From positions 52,798 through 116,797 of the forward strand of contig NW_019174029.1 of assembly GCF_001642475.1 (NCBI RefSeq): a stretch of DNA of 64,000 nucleotides, written 5' to 3'. Below, piece by piece: positions 44,028 to 54,097 of this stretch. The position numbers and the translations under genes were made by a program. Source of the stretch: Fonsecaea monophora. Taxonomy: Eukaryota > Ascomycota > Eurotiomycetes > Chaetothyriales > Herpotrichiellaceae. The notes under the pieces are model-generated. The model was not told the DNA's origin. It was given only the letters and a program-made list of their open reading frames with translations, and ran no database searches. Within the stretch, counting starts at the first letter, position 1; every line of letters begins with the position of its first letter.

Positions 44028-44858
44028 TCATCTGTAGAACTCCCCCCTTTTGACATTGATGCCATATTCCTGTACTGCCATGCCCAAATCTTCCATGGTC
44101 AAGACGGTCTTGCCCTGGGCGCTCCCACCTTGTCCTCCACCGCCGTACCCGCTCCTCTGCACCCCCAGAGATGTATTCTGCTGGTTCTTTGCCCCTGCGC
44201 CACCTGCACCGGCGCCTCCCCCTCCAGATCCGCCGGTCGCACCGCCCGCGAACGAAGACGCTCCGCCTCCGCCCCCGCCCATACCAGCCATACCGGGTCC
44301 GCTTACGGCATTATTCGAACTGCGGATCCGCGAGTATTGGTAGGCGTCGGCGGCGATATCGGCGACAAATTTCTGTGTTGCGAGAGCGAGGAGACGAGCG
44401 AGCGGGAGAGGCGTCGTGTTCGTGCTGGCTCCCGTTGGGTCGGATGGTGAGGGGGGTGGCAGTCCCGAGAGTGTGAGATAATGAGCTGTTACCGCGTCAG
44501 GGATCTAGATGAGAGACGGAAAGCAGAGGTTAGCATGGCGAAGATAGGCCAGGGAAGGGTGTGGGAGAGGGATAGATATGGAACATACAATCGGCGCATA
44601 ATCATCCATTTTGCTCAAAAACTCTCGCAACGTCACATCCTTGCGATTTTGATGCGGTAGACTCGACGCTGTCGTCGCCGTCGCATTCGGTTGCTGTGTG
44701 TCCGTCTGTGTCGTCATGTCACGGTCGCCATCCTCCTCCTGCCGTGCTGGTGCATCTTGGGCGGCGGTGGTGGTGGCATCTTCCATTTCGGCATCGGCAT
44801 CGACATCGACATCTCGCGGGGCGGTGTCGCCTGCAGTTGCTTCGCCTGGAGATGACAT
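44028..44858 (-). CDS. TAF10: TFIID/SAGA subunit TAF10 (apparent +1 frameshift)
   Basis: Histone-fold subunit shared by TFIID and SAGA. Exon 1 44589-44858, intron 44506-44588 (83 bp), exon 2 44028-44505. Exon 1 is disordered and ends REFLSKMDDYAPI; exon 2 opens IPDAVTAHYLTLSGL, the TAF10 histone-fold start. The next conserved block, ARLLALATQKFVADIAADAYQYSRI, is in another frame: one base too many at about 44453-44462, where the minus strand reads CTGGCCACCCCCC. No GT-AG intron can bridge the shift. After it the frame continues through a Gly-rich insert to LTMEDLGMAVQEYGINVKR and stop. Read literally, exon 2 stops near 44300. A homopolymer sequencing error in C6 is the likeliest cause, since TAF10 is essential in yeast. 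Confidence 0.85.
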
Positions 44859-45497
44859 GGCTGTATTATCATCTGAGATTCAAAATAATGAAAGAACTGG
44901 TGTGACGTAGGTGTGGACGGTATGATGTTTTTGGTAAAAAGAGTCGGAACACGAAACACGAGTTCGTGATGTTGAGGTTGTTGGTGTTCACTTCTATGCA
45001 CGATGAAGGCCCAGACTCGCAGTCTGCAGTTCTGCCCTCGTACGTAGAAGTGGAGATTCCCGATGCGAGAACCGAAAAGAGTTATCGGCCACAATTTACC
45101 CGAGGTTTTGCCTTGTGCCTTGCTAGCGCTTCAGCCTTGCGACAAATCCCAACCAGAGGACGGACAGCGGGATATCAATGTCCTCCTGCCAGCGTATTCA
45201 CAGTCAGAGATACCGGGTACACAATACATTGAGTTAAATAGATACTCATATATTGTCCATGTCACCGGATTTAACCTCATCCGTCTCCAAGATATCTCCT
45301 TGGGTCCGTTGAAGCAAATCCTTTGGCCAGAGTGAAGGGCGTTTTCGCCTCCATGAGAAGGCATTGTGTCAGCCAATCACACTACGCTATCTTGCTACTC
45401 AATGTTGGGAATCGTTCGATGAAGGCTTGGCAACTTCCAAAGGATCGTGTTACTTTTCTAGAAGAGGGAACTTTACCTTTCCTCTTTAGTGTCATGA
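44859..45497. other. Intergenic TAF10 promoter / TBF1 3' side
   Basis: No gene seen. Confidence 0.5.
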
Positions 45498-47742
45498 CTA
45501 GGTCGACTCGACAGACTGCGACGTCTGTGCGCTTGCGCTTGCTTTCGCTATGAGGGCCTCAACATCTGCCATGCTCGGTTCAAAAGGCTTCTTAGATTCG
45601 TCGGGGGGAGCTCCTTGTCCGGCTCCATTGGTGAGAGGCGACTCCTGATTGGACATAGAGTCAAATATGTCTTCCCCGAGTTGTTCTTCGCCCTCAACAT
45701 CGCCTACCAATTCATCTAATGCAGCGTCATCCCCCTCGGCCAGTAGCCTGTCGCGTTCCCTGGCCTCTTGCCGGAGTGCTTGGGCAGGAGCACGCGTTTT
45801 CAGATCGCCGGTCACGTATTTGAGATAATAGGGCACCTCAATGCCACTTTTCAGGAAAAACAGCTTGAGATTCCGCGCCTTATCCTTGAGCTGGACTTGG
45901 TTCCGGTCTTTCAATGCCTCACTAATGGTGCCTCCAGGTCCATACATGGCTAGAATTTGACTCCAGTGGGGGCCTTTCACCTGGTCTAGCCCGGTCATGA
46001 GCGCATTCTCTTCTTCCGTGGTCCATGGACGCCTCTGGCTAGGCACCAATGGCTTCTTTTCAAGAGCAAGTGATGCCTTTGTGGCGGCCAACCGGGCTCT
46101 CTCGTAGAGAACTGACGTGGGAGCAGTCTGAGAGGCATGTGGGATCTCCTCCGTCATGGACTTTAGATCGACTGCAGGTGATGGAGACGAGGCTGTGTTC
46201 AAGTTAAGGTCACGGGTTTCGGAAAGTGGTGCCGATGGTGGACGGGGTGTAGAAGTGTCTTGCTGTATCGTGGGGGTTGTCGGCGCTGGTCCTTCTGGTA
46301 TCTTGTCCGAGTATGCTAGGCCCAGCGTACTTCGAAGGGCAATCTCTGCCGCCCTCGCCGCCTGTGCAACAAAGTCGCCGTCATCCGAGGGCTCGAAAGC
46401 ATGCTTCACCAAAGACTTTGAGGAGAGGATGGAGTCAGTCGATGAAACTGGGAGTGGCGGGCCGTGAATAGAGAACTGGCCTTCCATCTGGCCCCGATGA
46501 AGACTCCTAGTGGGGTCATTGCCTTCGTTCGAGACACCGTCACCAGGATTGGAGGAGTTTTCAATATGTTTGATCAGATAGGAGGAGACTTCTCGACTAA
46601 AGTCCTCCCACCTGTACTTCAAGGGGAGCTGATCAAGCGTGTTGTTCTTCACGTGGCTTTGCAGAATATCCCGACGGGACGCGAGCCGGATGAGGAACTC
46701 CTGCTCCGTGGGGGCCAGACCCGTGGTGCCAGGCCTTCTTGCCAAGAGAGCCTTGTCCAGGTCAGGTCCGAAGAGGTCTGCCATAACAACATTGGGTGGA
46801 GCAGCACCTGTTCTCCAGGCAGTAATGAAGCCCTGGGTTTTCAGTTCGAGGTACATCGAAGCCTGCGCTTTTAGTAATTTGCCATTCTCGGGGACGAAGA
46901 CGGCAAGAAAACTCCTATCCATGTCCCGAAGACCTATCTCTCCGGTGAAAATGCTGGACATGAAGATTGCCTGGTTGGCCTTGCGGATGATTTCAAGCTG
47001 ATTGCCGTTGCGTAGCCCCAAGTCATGTGGCGACAGAAAGGGCCATCCTGGGCTGAGCAACCTCCTGGTTCGATCAAACGCGGCGCGCAATGCGGCATAC
47101 TCTTTGGTGCTTGGGGCATTGGGCGCACTTGACAGGCCCATGGCTTCGGTCGGTGTCAACCGGGATAGGAAGGTCAAAAGCTGTGACGACTGCTTGTCGA
47201 GGAAGGGTAAGTTATCCAGCCGGGCGTTAGGAGCTGGGGACTGCTGATGTGAAGGTCTTGTCGCAACGCTTCCATCTTGGGCTCCGGTTGCCGTCGCGGG
47301 TGTTCCGGCCCCGACCTGTACATCGGGGCCTTCTGTTTTGACGATAGACCCAACAACCTGCTGAACCGTTTCTGTGGAAGCGCGCCGTGGCTGAGAAAGG
47401 TTTGCTTCTGGTTCTCCATCTTGACCTTCGCGTGTTGATGTAGATGTTGCGACTGCTGGCTCCGGCTGTCCTCCAGCGACTTCCCCCTCAGCCTCACTCT
47501 TGATTATCCGCTGCTGCTCATCTGTGGAAAGTCGTCGCCGTTTGGGACTCCGCGGGTTATCGTCAACATCTGCAGATGCTAGCGGAGAGCGAGAGGTTAC
47601 AGGGGTGCTGGGTTGATCTGCGGGACGGTCAGGTTGAGTCGGCGTGCATCAGAAGGGACAAGTACTCACCTGCATCATGGTGGGGTATTGAGTCGACCTT
47701 GGAAGTCTGCATAGGTTGCTCAGTCAAAGAGGGTTGTGCCAT
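45498..47742 (-). CDS. TBF1: Telobox Myb protein, TBF1-like telomere/TTAGGG-repeat binding factor
   Basis: DNA-binding protein expected to bind TTAGGG-type repeats at telomeres or promoters. Exon 1 47670-47742, intron 47618-47669 (52 bp), exon 2 45498-47617; 730 residues. A disordered N-terminus with a basic PKRRR patch is followed by a helical region (about 170-400) resembling the TRF/Tbf1 dimerisation domain, a Ser/Pro-rich linker, and a C-terminal Myb domain (about 553-616): RRPWTTEEENALMTGLDQV, GPHWSQILAMYGPGG, NQVQLKDKARNLKLFFLK. The QVQLKDKARN segment is the telobox and is closer to S. cerevisiae Tbf1 than to human TRF1/2. Acidic C-terminal tail. Confidence 0.85.
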
Positions 47743-48921
47743 TGTTTATCTGAGGCCTCTTTGGGGCGGCTCGCCTCTGGGGAATTTGGGTCGCATAGGG
47801 TGGGAGAAATTGCCATCACGTGCTGATAACGGGAAAGGACAGGTTGAAATCAAATTATCGCGACTTCAAGTTGTGCGGTGGGTGGTGGATGGTGGGTGCC
47901 ATGCCTAGCAATGTCAGTGGACATGGCATGGGCGGCAGATCGGATGGTGACGGAGAGGGTGGGTCCGATGAGGGGTCGTAGTTAGGTACCTCGTACAGGT
48001 TAGGCGTTCAGAGAGGGGAACGATAACGCCTAGAAGGCCTATACCGGTAGCTAACCACCTACAAGTTTATGTAGGCAGAGAGACAGTAGGTGTTCCCAGC
48101 CTCCTTGTTATTACTAGGCACGCATCTATCTACTTGGTACATTCCTACTAGTACCTGTAGGTAGCATCGAGTATCACCGCTATCGCTGATCTGATCCGTC
48201 TCTTCCTCCTCCTTTTCCACCAACTTGGACAGCAAACTCGATTGTCACCAGAAAACATTCTGCCTTGCTCTTCAAACATCTCCTCCTCTTATTGTCACTA
48301 CTATGCAAATACACGTAGGAGGAGTGTTTTGACCCCGTTAGCCTTTCAGAAGGCCCTCCTCTGCCCCTCCACCTTATCCGGGGCCTTGCATTGATCGCTG
48401 ATGACCCGCCACTATCGCTAGGTAAGCGGCATGGCTTCATGGCAAGCAAAGGGAGCTATTCAATTCTTGGGGCGCCTCCCGCAGCTCTCCAGCTTACATC
48501 CAGCGAATCGAAACCGAATCTGACGTCTGACTAGAAACCCCCACATGGTGAAAGTTGCTGTTATCGAAAGCTCTAAAGCTCTCTTCCCGGCTATCCATCC
48601 CTGTTCCATACCTACTCGTACTAGGTATGCCTCCAATGTGAAGCTACCAGAACTCAGCTGTGATCATGAGACTCAGTCCTGTAATGAGTAAGCTTGCCTC
48701 GTTAGAGCTTGCTTTCATGAGCTCCTCCAGGCAAATGCTGTCATAACCTGATCGAGCTACTGGAGCTCTTGTCCTGCAGCCTCATGCTCAATCACCTCAT
48801 AATGCTGGCTCAACCCCGCTGCTCCTTCTAACTGTCTTCTGCTTCTCAGCTTCTCTGGTGAGTGCTACTGACCGATTCTTGTTCTAAATCGCCGTATGTT
48901 AGCCTAGATCATTTAGTGAAG
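47743..48921. promoter_or_regulatory. Divergent promoter, TBF1 / phosphatase-like gene
   Basis: 1.2 kb. Contains several TAGGTA/TACCTA motifs (47983-48000, 48040-48075, 48150-48165, 48614-48632). No TTAGGG array seen. No gene seen. Confidence 0.45.
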
Positions 48922-50751
48922 ATGGGTGCAAGGTCCACCCTCATTGCCTTGTGCCTGTCTCTCCTCGCCTTGAGCTTCACCGCTACTGCCCAGGTAGGCC
49001 TCAAGGAACAGGTCCTGAGCACTTTCATCTACACCAGGTTAGCCAAGAATACTCTGGGCAGTGGGATCTCAGGAAATGAGCTGACATGGGATAGATATGG
49101 CGATAGAACCCCCTTTGTCCTGCCCATTTCGCCCACTTTGACGCCTCTTGGTGCTCAACAACTTTTCGAGGCTGGCGACAGGGTTCGTCAGAGGTATCTG
49201 GTGCCGGTTAACGGCGAGGCTGAGTCGACGGCGATCCATGGCATCGCATCGTATCAGTTGGAGTACGATCAACTAAGCATTGTGTCGACTGACGATCAGT
49301 ATGTGTTTGCTTCCGCTCAAGCATTCCTTCAAGGACTGTATCCGCCATTGCAGACCTCTTCCAACTATACCTATATTGCTGGTCAAAGTACTATCCAGAA
49401 TGGTACAAATCTGGTGGCTCCCCTCAACGGCTATCAGTATCCGAACATCAATTCTGTGTCCGGTAATGATCTCAACTCGATCTGGGTCAGTGGAATGAGC
49501 AACTGCCCTGCTTATGTCGCATCAACAAATGACTACTATGGCACTGGGTCCTTTGAGAGCATTCAGAACAGTACGAGGGAATTCTATGAAAGTCTGCAGC
49601 CGGACTTTTTGAATGGAATTTTCTCAGACGCATCCATTGGCTACTATGATGCATATTACATCTATGACTATCTCAACTATGCGTCAATTCACAATACAAG
49701 TGCGGCACAGCTTCTGTCCCCAGAAGTTCTTACCAAAGCGAAGATCCTGTCTGACGACTGGGTCTTTGCTCTAAATGCCGACGTCGCGGCTTCAGGGTCT
49801 ACTCCTGGTGACCACATACGAGCGATAGCTGGTCGCACCCTCGCCACGAGGATCCTTCAAGCCTTCTACACGACCATCAACACCCAGGGGAATTCGGACA
49901 AGATGACTTTATTCTTTGGAAGCTTCGAGCCCATGGTCGCATTCGCAGCTCTTGCTCAGCTAGTCTCCCCTCAGAATGCAGCATTTTACAATGTTCCAGA
50001 GCCAGGGTCCAGTTTCATTTTCGAGCTGTATACACTACAATCTGAAGAAATCGACACCTATCCAGACACATCAGATCTCTTTGTCAGATTCCTCTACCAA
50101 AACGGAACAGGACCTTACTCGTCCCTGGTGGAGTACCCTCTGTTTGGGCTCAGCCCCAGTCAGACCAGCATCACCTTTGTAGATTTCATTGCCGGCTTGC
50201 AGAATTTCATGATGTTCAGCGTGGAGGACTGGTGCACGACCTGCAACAGTTTCATCGTCTTCTGCCCAGCCTTCACCGGCACGGATGGGAATCTCAACCC
50301 AACCACTAGGTTTTCTCCCAGCCGTCATGGCCTATCGCCAGTCGTGGCTGGTGTCATTGGAGCTGTTGTCACTCTCGCAGTGGCTCTTCTCCTTTTCGCT
50401 ATGGTGATGTTGCTTGGAGGTGTGAGAATCCACCGGGTCCATACCAAACGCAGGTCCGAGTTGAACGGGTTCAAGGGCGGGGCGAAACTCGCCAGTGACC
50501 AGGATCTCACCCTTTCCAAGGGCGGTGTAGGCGCCGTCGTGGTTGCTAGTGAGGATCCAGCCCATCCATCCCCTGTGAGAGGCCACGAACGCGTTGGAAG
50601 CTGGGAACTCAGAGACCAAGCAAAGGCTGAGGAGGCCCAGGGGCGAGTTCTCAATCCAGTTGCAGGCCAACCGCGAAGACCTAGTTATGAAGAGGACGAC
50701 ATGCCGATCAATCCTTTTACGCCTGCTGTCGCTCCGCACAACCATGTATGA
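48922..50751 (+). CDS. Membrane-anchored histidine-phosphatase-like protein lacking catalytic His
   Basis: Secreted/type I membrane protein of the histidine acid phosphatase superfamily. Signal peptide (about 1-23, MGARSTLIAL...), large N-glycosylated-looking ectodomain, one TM helix near the C-terminus (VVAGVIGAVVTLAVALLLFA) and a cytoplasmic tail of about 100 residues. A 57-bp intron, 49038-49094 (GTTAGC...GCTGACATGGGATAG), has a length divisible by 3 and so is invisible to ORF finding; removing it joins FIYTR to YGDRTP, aligning with the family's RHGDRTP. 590 residues spliced, 609 unspliced. Either way the catalytic His is Tyr (Y40). The second catalytic site, normally HD or HE, appears as FE in LFFGSFEPM. 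Likely a pseudoenzyme; binding or sensing role possible. ATG 48922 chosen as it begins the signal peptide. Confidence 0.75.
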   Translation: MGARSTLIALCLSLLALSFTATAQVGLKEQVLSTFIYTRLAKNTLGSGISGNELTWDRYGDRTPFVLPISPTLTPLGAQQLFEAGDRVRQRYLVPVNGEAESTAIHGIASYQLEYDQLSIVSTDDQYVFASAQAFLQGLYPPLQTSSNYTYIAGQSTIQNGTNLVAPLNGYQYPNINSVSGNDLNSIWVSGMSNCPAYVASTNDYYGTGSFESIQNSTREFYESLQPDFLNGIFSDASIGYYDAYYIYDYLNYASIHNTSAAQLLSPEVLTKAKILSDDWVFALNADVAASGSTPGDHIRAIAGRTLATRILQAFYTTINTQGNSDKMTLFFGSFEPMVAFAALAQLVSPQNAAFYNVPEPGSSFIFELYTLQSEEIDTYPDTSDLFVRFLYQNGTGPYSSLVEYPLFGLSPSQTSITFVDFIAGLQNFMMFSVEDWCTTCNSFIVFCPAFTGTDGNLNPTTRFSPSRHGLSPVVAGVIGAVVTLAVALLLFAMVMLLGGVRIHRVHTKRRSELNGFKGGAKLASDQDLTLSKGGVGAVVVASEDPAHPSPVRGHERVGSWELRDQAKAEEAQGRVLNPVAGQPRRPSYEEDDMPINPFTPAVAPHNHV

Positions 50752-51375
50752 TGATTATGAATCGAGACAAGGCGGCGCTTTGGAGTTATTTGTCGGGATT
50801 TGACTGGGGTTCGACTGGGTTTCTGCCACACCTTCACGTTCGCTGGGCTGGAACGGAGAAAACACATGGCTAATTAGGAAGCAAACAAGTGAAAACATAT
50901 CTGAACATTCACTATTCTCCTAGCTGTGAAAATTCTTTTTCTTTTTTCAATCTCGCCTCTGACAGGTTTCTTCCTTCTTGCACATCCCCAACCACTGCGC
51001 ACGACAGCCCGACCCCGTCAAGCGAGCCGTCTCTTCATCTTGGACAACACCACCGGCAACATCACCGGCGCGCGACCAGTTGGAAGGTCAGACTTGTTCG
51101 GTGAGTAGAGACATCTGTCGCGCCTTCCTTCTCCCTTCTCCCGGTGGCTCGCTCTTTCATTCAGACAAACAAAAATGAAGGAAGCGGCAGCCCCTGCCCT
51201 CCTGTTCACCCGCGACCCCAAAAAAGCCACCACACACACACTCACTTTCGTCTACACATGATCCCCCTTGACGGCTGTGCTGTTGTCCCAATCTCTTGCG
51301 GTGATCGCTTTTGGTCTCTCTTTGGCTATTCAGTTGCACGTTCACTTGCGCCTTGAAACACGACATAGAGCCAAT
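50752..51375. other. Intergenic / leader of the eIF4E-motif gene
   Basis: 3' of the phosphatase-like gene and probable 5' UTR of the next gene. Short upstream ATGs occur in 50900-51370. No gene seen. Confidence 0.45.
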
Positions 51376-54097
51376 ATGACTAACCAACGCCTAAATAGCC
51401 CATCTCGCCGGCAGCGCAGATACACACTTTCACGTTTGCTTGAACTAGCACCTCAAGCCAGGCCTGCTCATTTTGATCTGTCCAAATTCACGTACGACGC
51501 AGCTCGGGGTGAGTCTCAGTCTGTCATTTCCAATGCCAAAGCACAGACAATGTTGACCCTTGTACAGCCGGAGTCGTCCCTCCATTGGGTGCCTGCGTCA
51601 TGTCCAGTCGACGTGGTTCGAGTGACCGGCCTCGTGGCTGGTCGCAGGAGTCTAGCAGCTCCCAAGAAGAAGTCATCCTTTATCGAGGCAACCGCATTGT
51701 CGAGGCACCTGAGCGACAGCCAACAGTTCCACCCTCTGAACGCCGTGCCCAGCAAGATGAAGGCTTCGCTCGATTTCTCAAGAAACACTCTTCTCCTACC
51801 CACCAACGCGTCACTGCTGGTGGTCGAATCGTACCAATGGAACAGCGTACACGGCCCCCTGTCTTTACCTTGCCGCAATCCAGCCAAGGCACAGAAGCAG
51901 ACCGCAGAAACACACGCGACGAAGTCAACGGGGTCACGAAGCCGAGTGCGTCTGGCCAGAGCGAGGCAAAAGAAGCGGACACGGACAACAACATTCCTTC
52001 ACCCCAGCCACAGTCCATCTCCTATGTGCCTGGCACCGGTGGGGTTACGGATGCATGTGGAACAGCCACCACCGCCAACTTCAATCTGCTGACGCCAAAC
52101 AATGTTTTTGCTTACGACGGTGCTCACCAGGCAAATTATCTGCAAGCGGTGACATCAGCATCGTACTTTACACCGGTTCCAGGAGATGCGTACTTCTTGC
52201 AGAGCCCTCAAATGTACTCGGCGGGTGGCGCAATGCCCTTGGCTGGCTTCAACAACACATTCGGTCTCAGCTTCCCAGCGCCTTATGTGCCCAATCCACA
52301 GGTACTGAGCGTCCCACCATCGTGTGGCATCATCACCACTCCTACCGATTCTCAAGCCCGAGAGGATGCATATAGTCGACATATGCTTTCTGAATGCACT
52401 GCACAATTTGAGGAGTTTGATCGGCAACTCAAAGCCATCGACCGTCATCGCGCCATGACAGATTCTGATCCATACGTTGCGGATCAGCGCATTACAATTG
52501 TCCAGTTGCGATCGGTAGCCAAGTCACAAATGACTTATTGGTCAGAGCAGCTAGGCGTCGATCCCAAGAGCCTTGCAAAAAATGTCACATATCAGCCGAA
52601 CAGCACTCTCAATGTGGAAGCCGCTACATACATTCCATTGACTACCCATCCTTCGCCTGAGAGATATCCTAACGGCACTGGGAGTGGACCAATCCCCCAA
52701 ATGATGCAATTCGAGGCCGAGAGGCCCAAGTTTGACGTGAGGAGCACGCGTCGTCCGATTCCAATTGTGCCACCTCCAGAGGATTCGCCAAGTTCGAAGG
52801 AGGATGCCAATGGTAGAACCGGGTCGAAGATTGAGTCAAACGAGGTCGAGGTTGAGGTCGATGAATGGGGTCTCCGTATCGGTCCACCGCCGCCAGAAAT
52901 CCAACGACAGCAGAGTCAAATGTTGGAAAGATTGGTCCGTGAAGCCAGCATCTCTCCATTGGGCTCGAGCGAGAATGCGCTTGTTGTCACTCCTGGACCA
53001 AGCTCCCAATCAATCAGTCCTCATGAGAATTCTGTTAAAATGCAAGAGGCCCAACAGATGACTGACATTTGCTCGGATAGTGAGGAGTGGTTGCCGACTA
53101 AACCAGGTCGTGCTCCGCCGACTGTGGAAGCCTGCTATGAGGTCCAGCTCGACGCTATGCGACTCCCTCCCGGAGTGATCAGCAAGGTACGAATGCCCGA
53201 TGGCACTATTACCGAGATTCGGGGTCGTGGCTTGCAGCGTCCACCATCATTTGAGATGGATGAGTTTGAAAAGCGCTATTGGACAAAGAAGCCCACCGTG
53301 ACCAGAGAGATGTGGGATAATTTTGTGGAGGTGCGAGTTTCGGGAGAAGCCTCCAGCCTCGTCGACAGACTTGAATTCAAGGCTCTTGGTCTGGAAAGGT
53401 TTGTGATGTTGGTAGTTGAATCGGCCAGAAGATTGGGCTAACTATCTTCTCATAGCCATGAAAACAAGCTGAAAGAAAATCCCAGAGAAGGGTTGCTGAG
53501 CCACAGCCCCGCAGCGTCAAATGGAAACCGCAGCGATTATAAGACCGTGGCAAGGGATACAGCCTAGTATGTGCTCCTCCAATGCCTGTCTGGTGGCTTG
53601 AAAATCAAGAACTGACAGCATCCAGTATTCAGAACTTACTTCCTGGAATTGTTCGCAGAGGCTACAGATCGACAGTGGAGCCATCGACTAGTTCTGACCC
53701 AAGTTTGTCCGTTCTGAAGCAGTCGTCGGCGTCATCCCCATCGATTTGGTTGCGAGGGGAAGACAGAAGCGGATGGGTCTCGAACGAGCACTTGAGGAAC
53801 GGCCGAGTCACTGGATCCGAGGCTCTGAACAACAAAGGCTTCTCGTCGATTTCTATCCAGAACGTTCATGCCATGGGGCGTCTCCCGCACTTGTTGGATG
53901 GCACCAGTGACAGTCAGAGACTCTCGGCCAAGTCGATGCTCTCCGCGGCCAGCAAAGCTGCCCCTCCCTACCTGATGCCAACTGCAGTTCCACCTCCCGA
54001 GGCTTTCTATGAGTCGTACCTTCGAGAGGCTCGTCCCATCAATGTGGGGCACGAAGATGATTTTCTGGCCCGGGTTCCCAGAAAAGAGGCGATGTAA
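51376..54097 (+). CDS. Candidate translational regulator with eIF4E-binding motif and PAM2-like motif
   Basis: Uncharacterised, 848 residues. Exon 1 51376-51508, intron 51509-51567 (59 bp), exon 2 51568-53398, intron 53399-53455 (57 bp, CTAAC branch), exon 3 53456-53566, intron 53567-53625, exon 4 53626-54097; total is an exact codon multiple. Exon 1 encodes RRQRRYTLSRLLELAP: Y16-TLSR-L21-L22 fits the canonical eIF4E-binding motif YxxxxL-phi near the N-terminus, as in yeast Caf20 and Eap1. Residues 392-401, LNVEAATYIP, resemble PAM2 (LNxxAxxFxP, with Tyr for Phe). Much of the rest is Ser/Pro/Gln-rich, but a segment around 600-650 (MRLPPGVISKVRMPDGTI, FEKRYWTKK) looks ordered. No RNA-binding domain visible. 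An internal start at 51600 (MSSRRGSS) would lose the eIF4E motif. Function is inference from motifs. Confidence 0.78.

Noticed and set aside
45498..47177. Single-exon start of the telobox gene at 47177
   Set aside because: That codon is TTG; the frame stays open upstream, and a 52-bp intron links it to an ATG at 47742.
51600..53441. Gene model starting at MSSRRGSS (51600) and ending at 53441
   Set aside because: An upstream exon splices in frame and carries a conserved-type eIF4E motif; downstream, a 57-bp intron with a CTAAC branch replaces the premature stop and two more exons follow.
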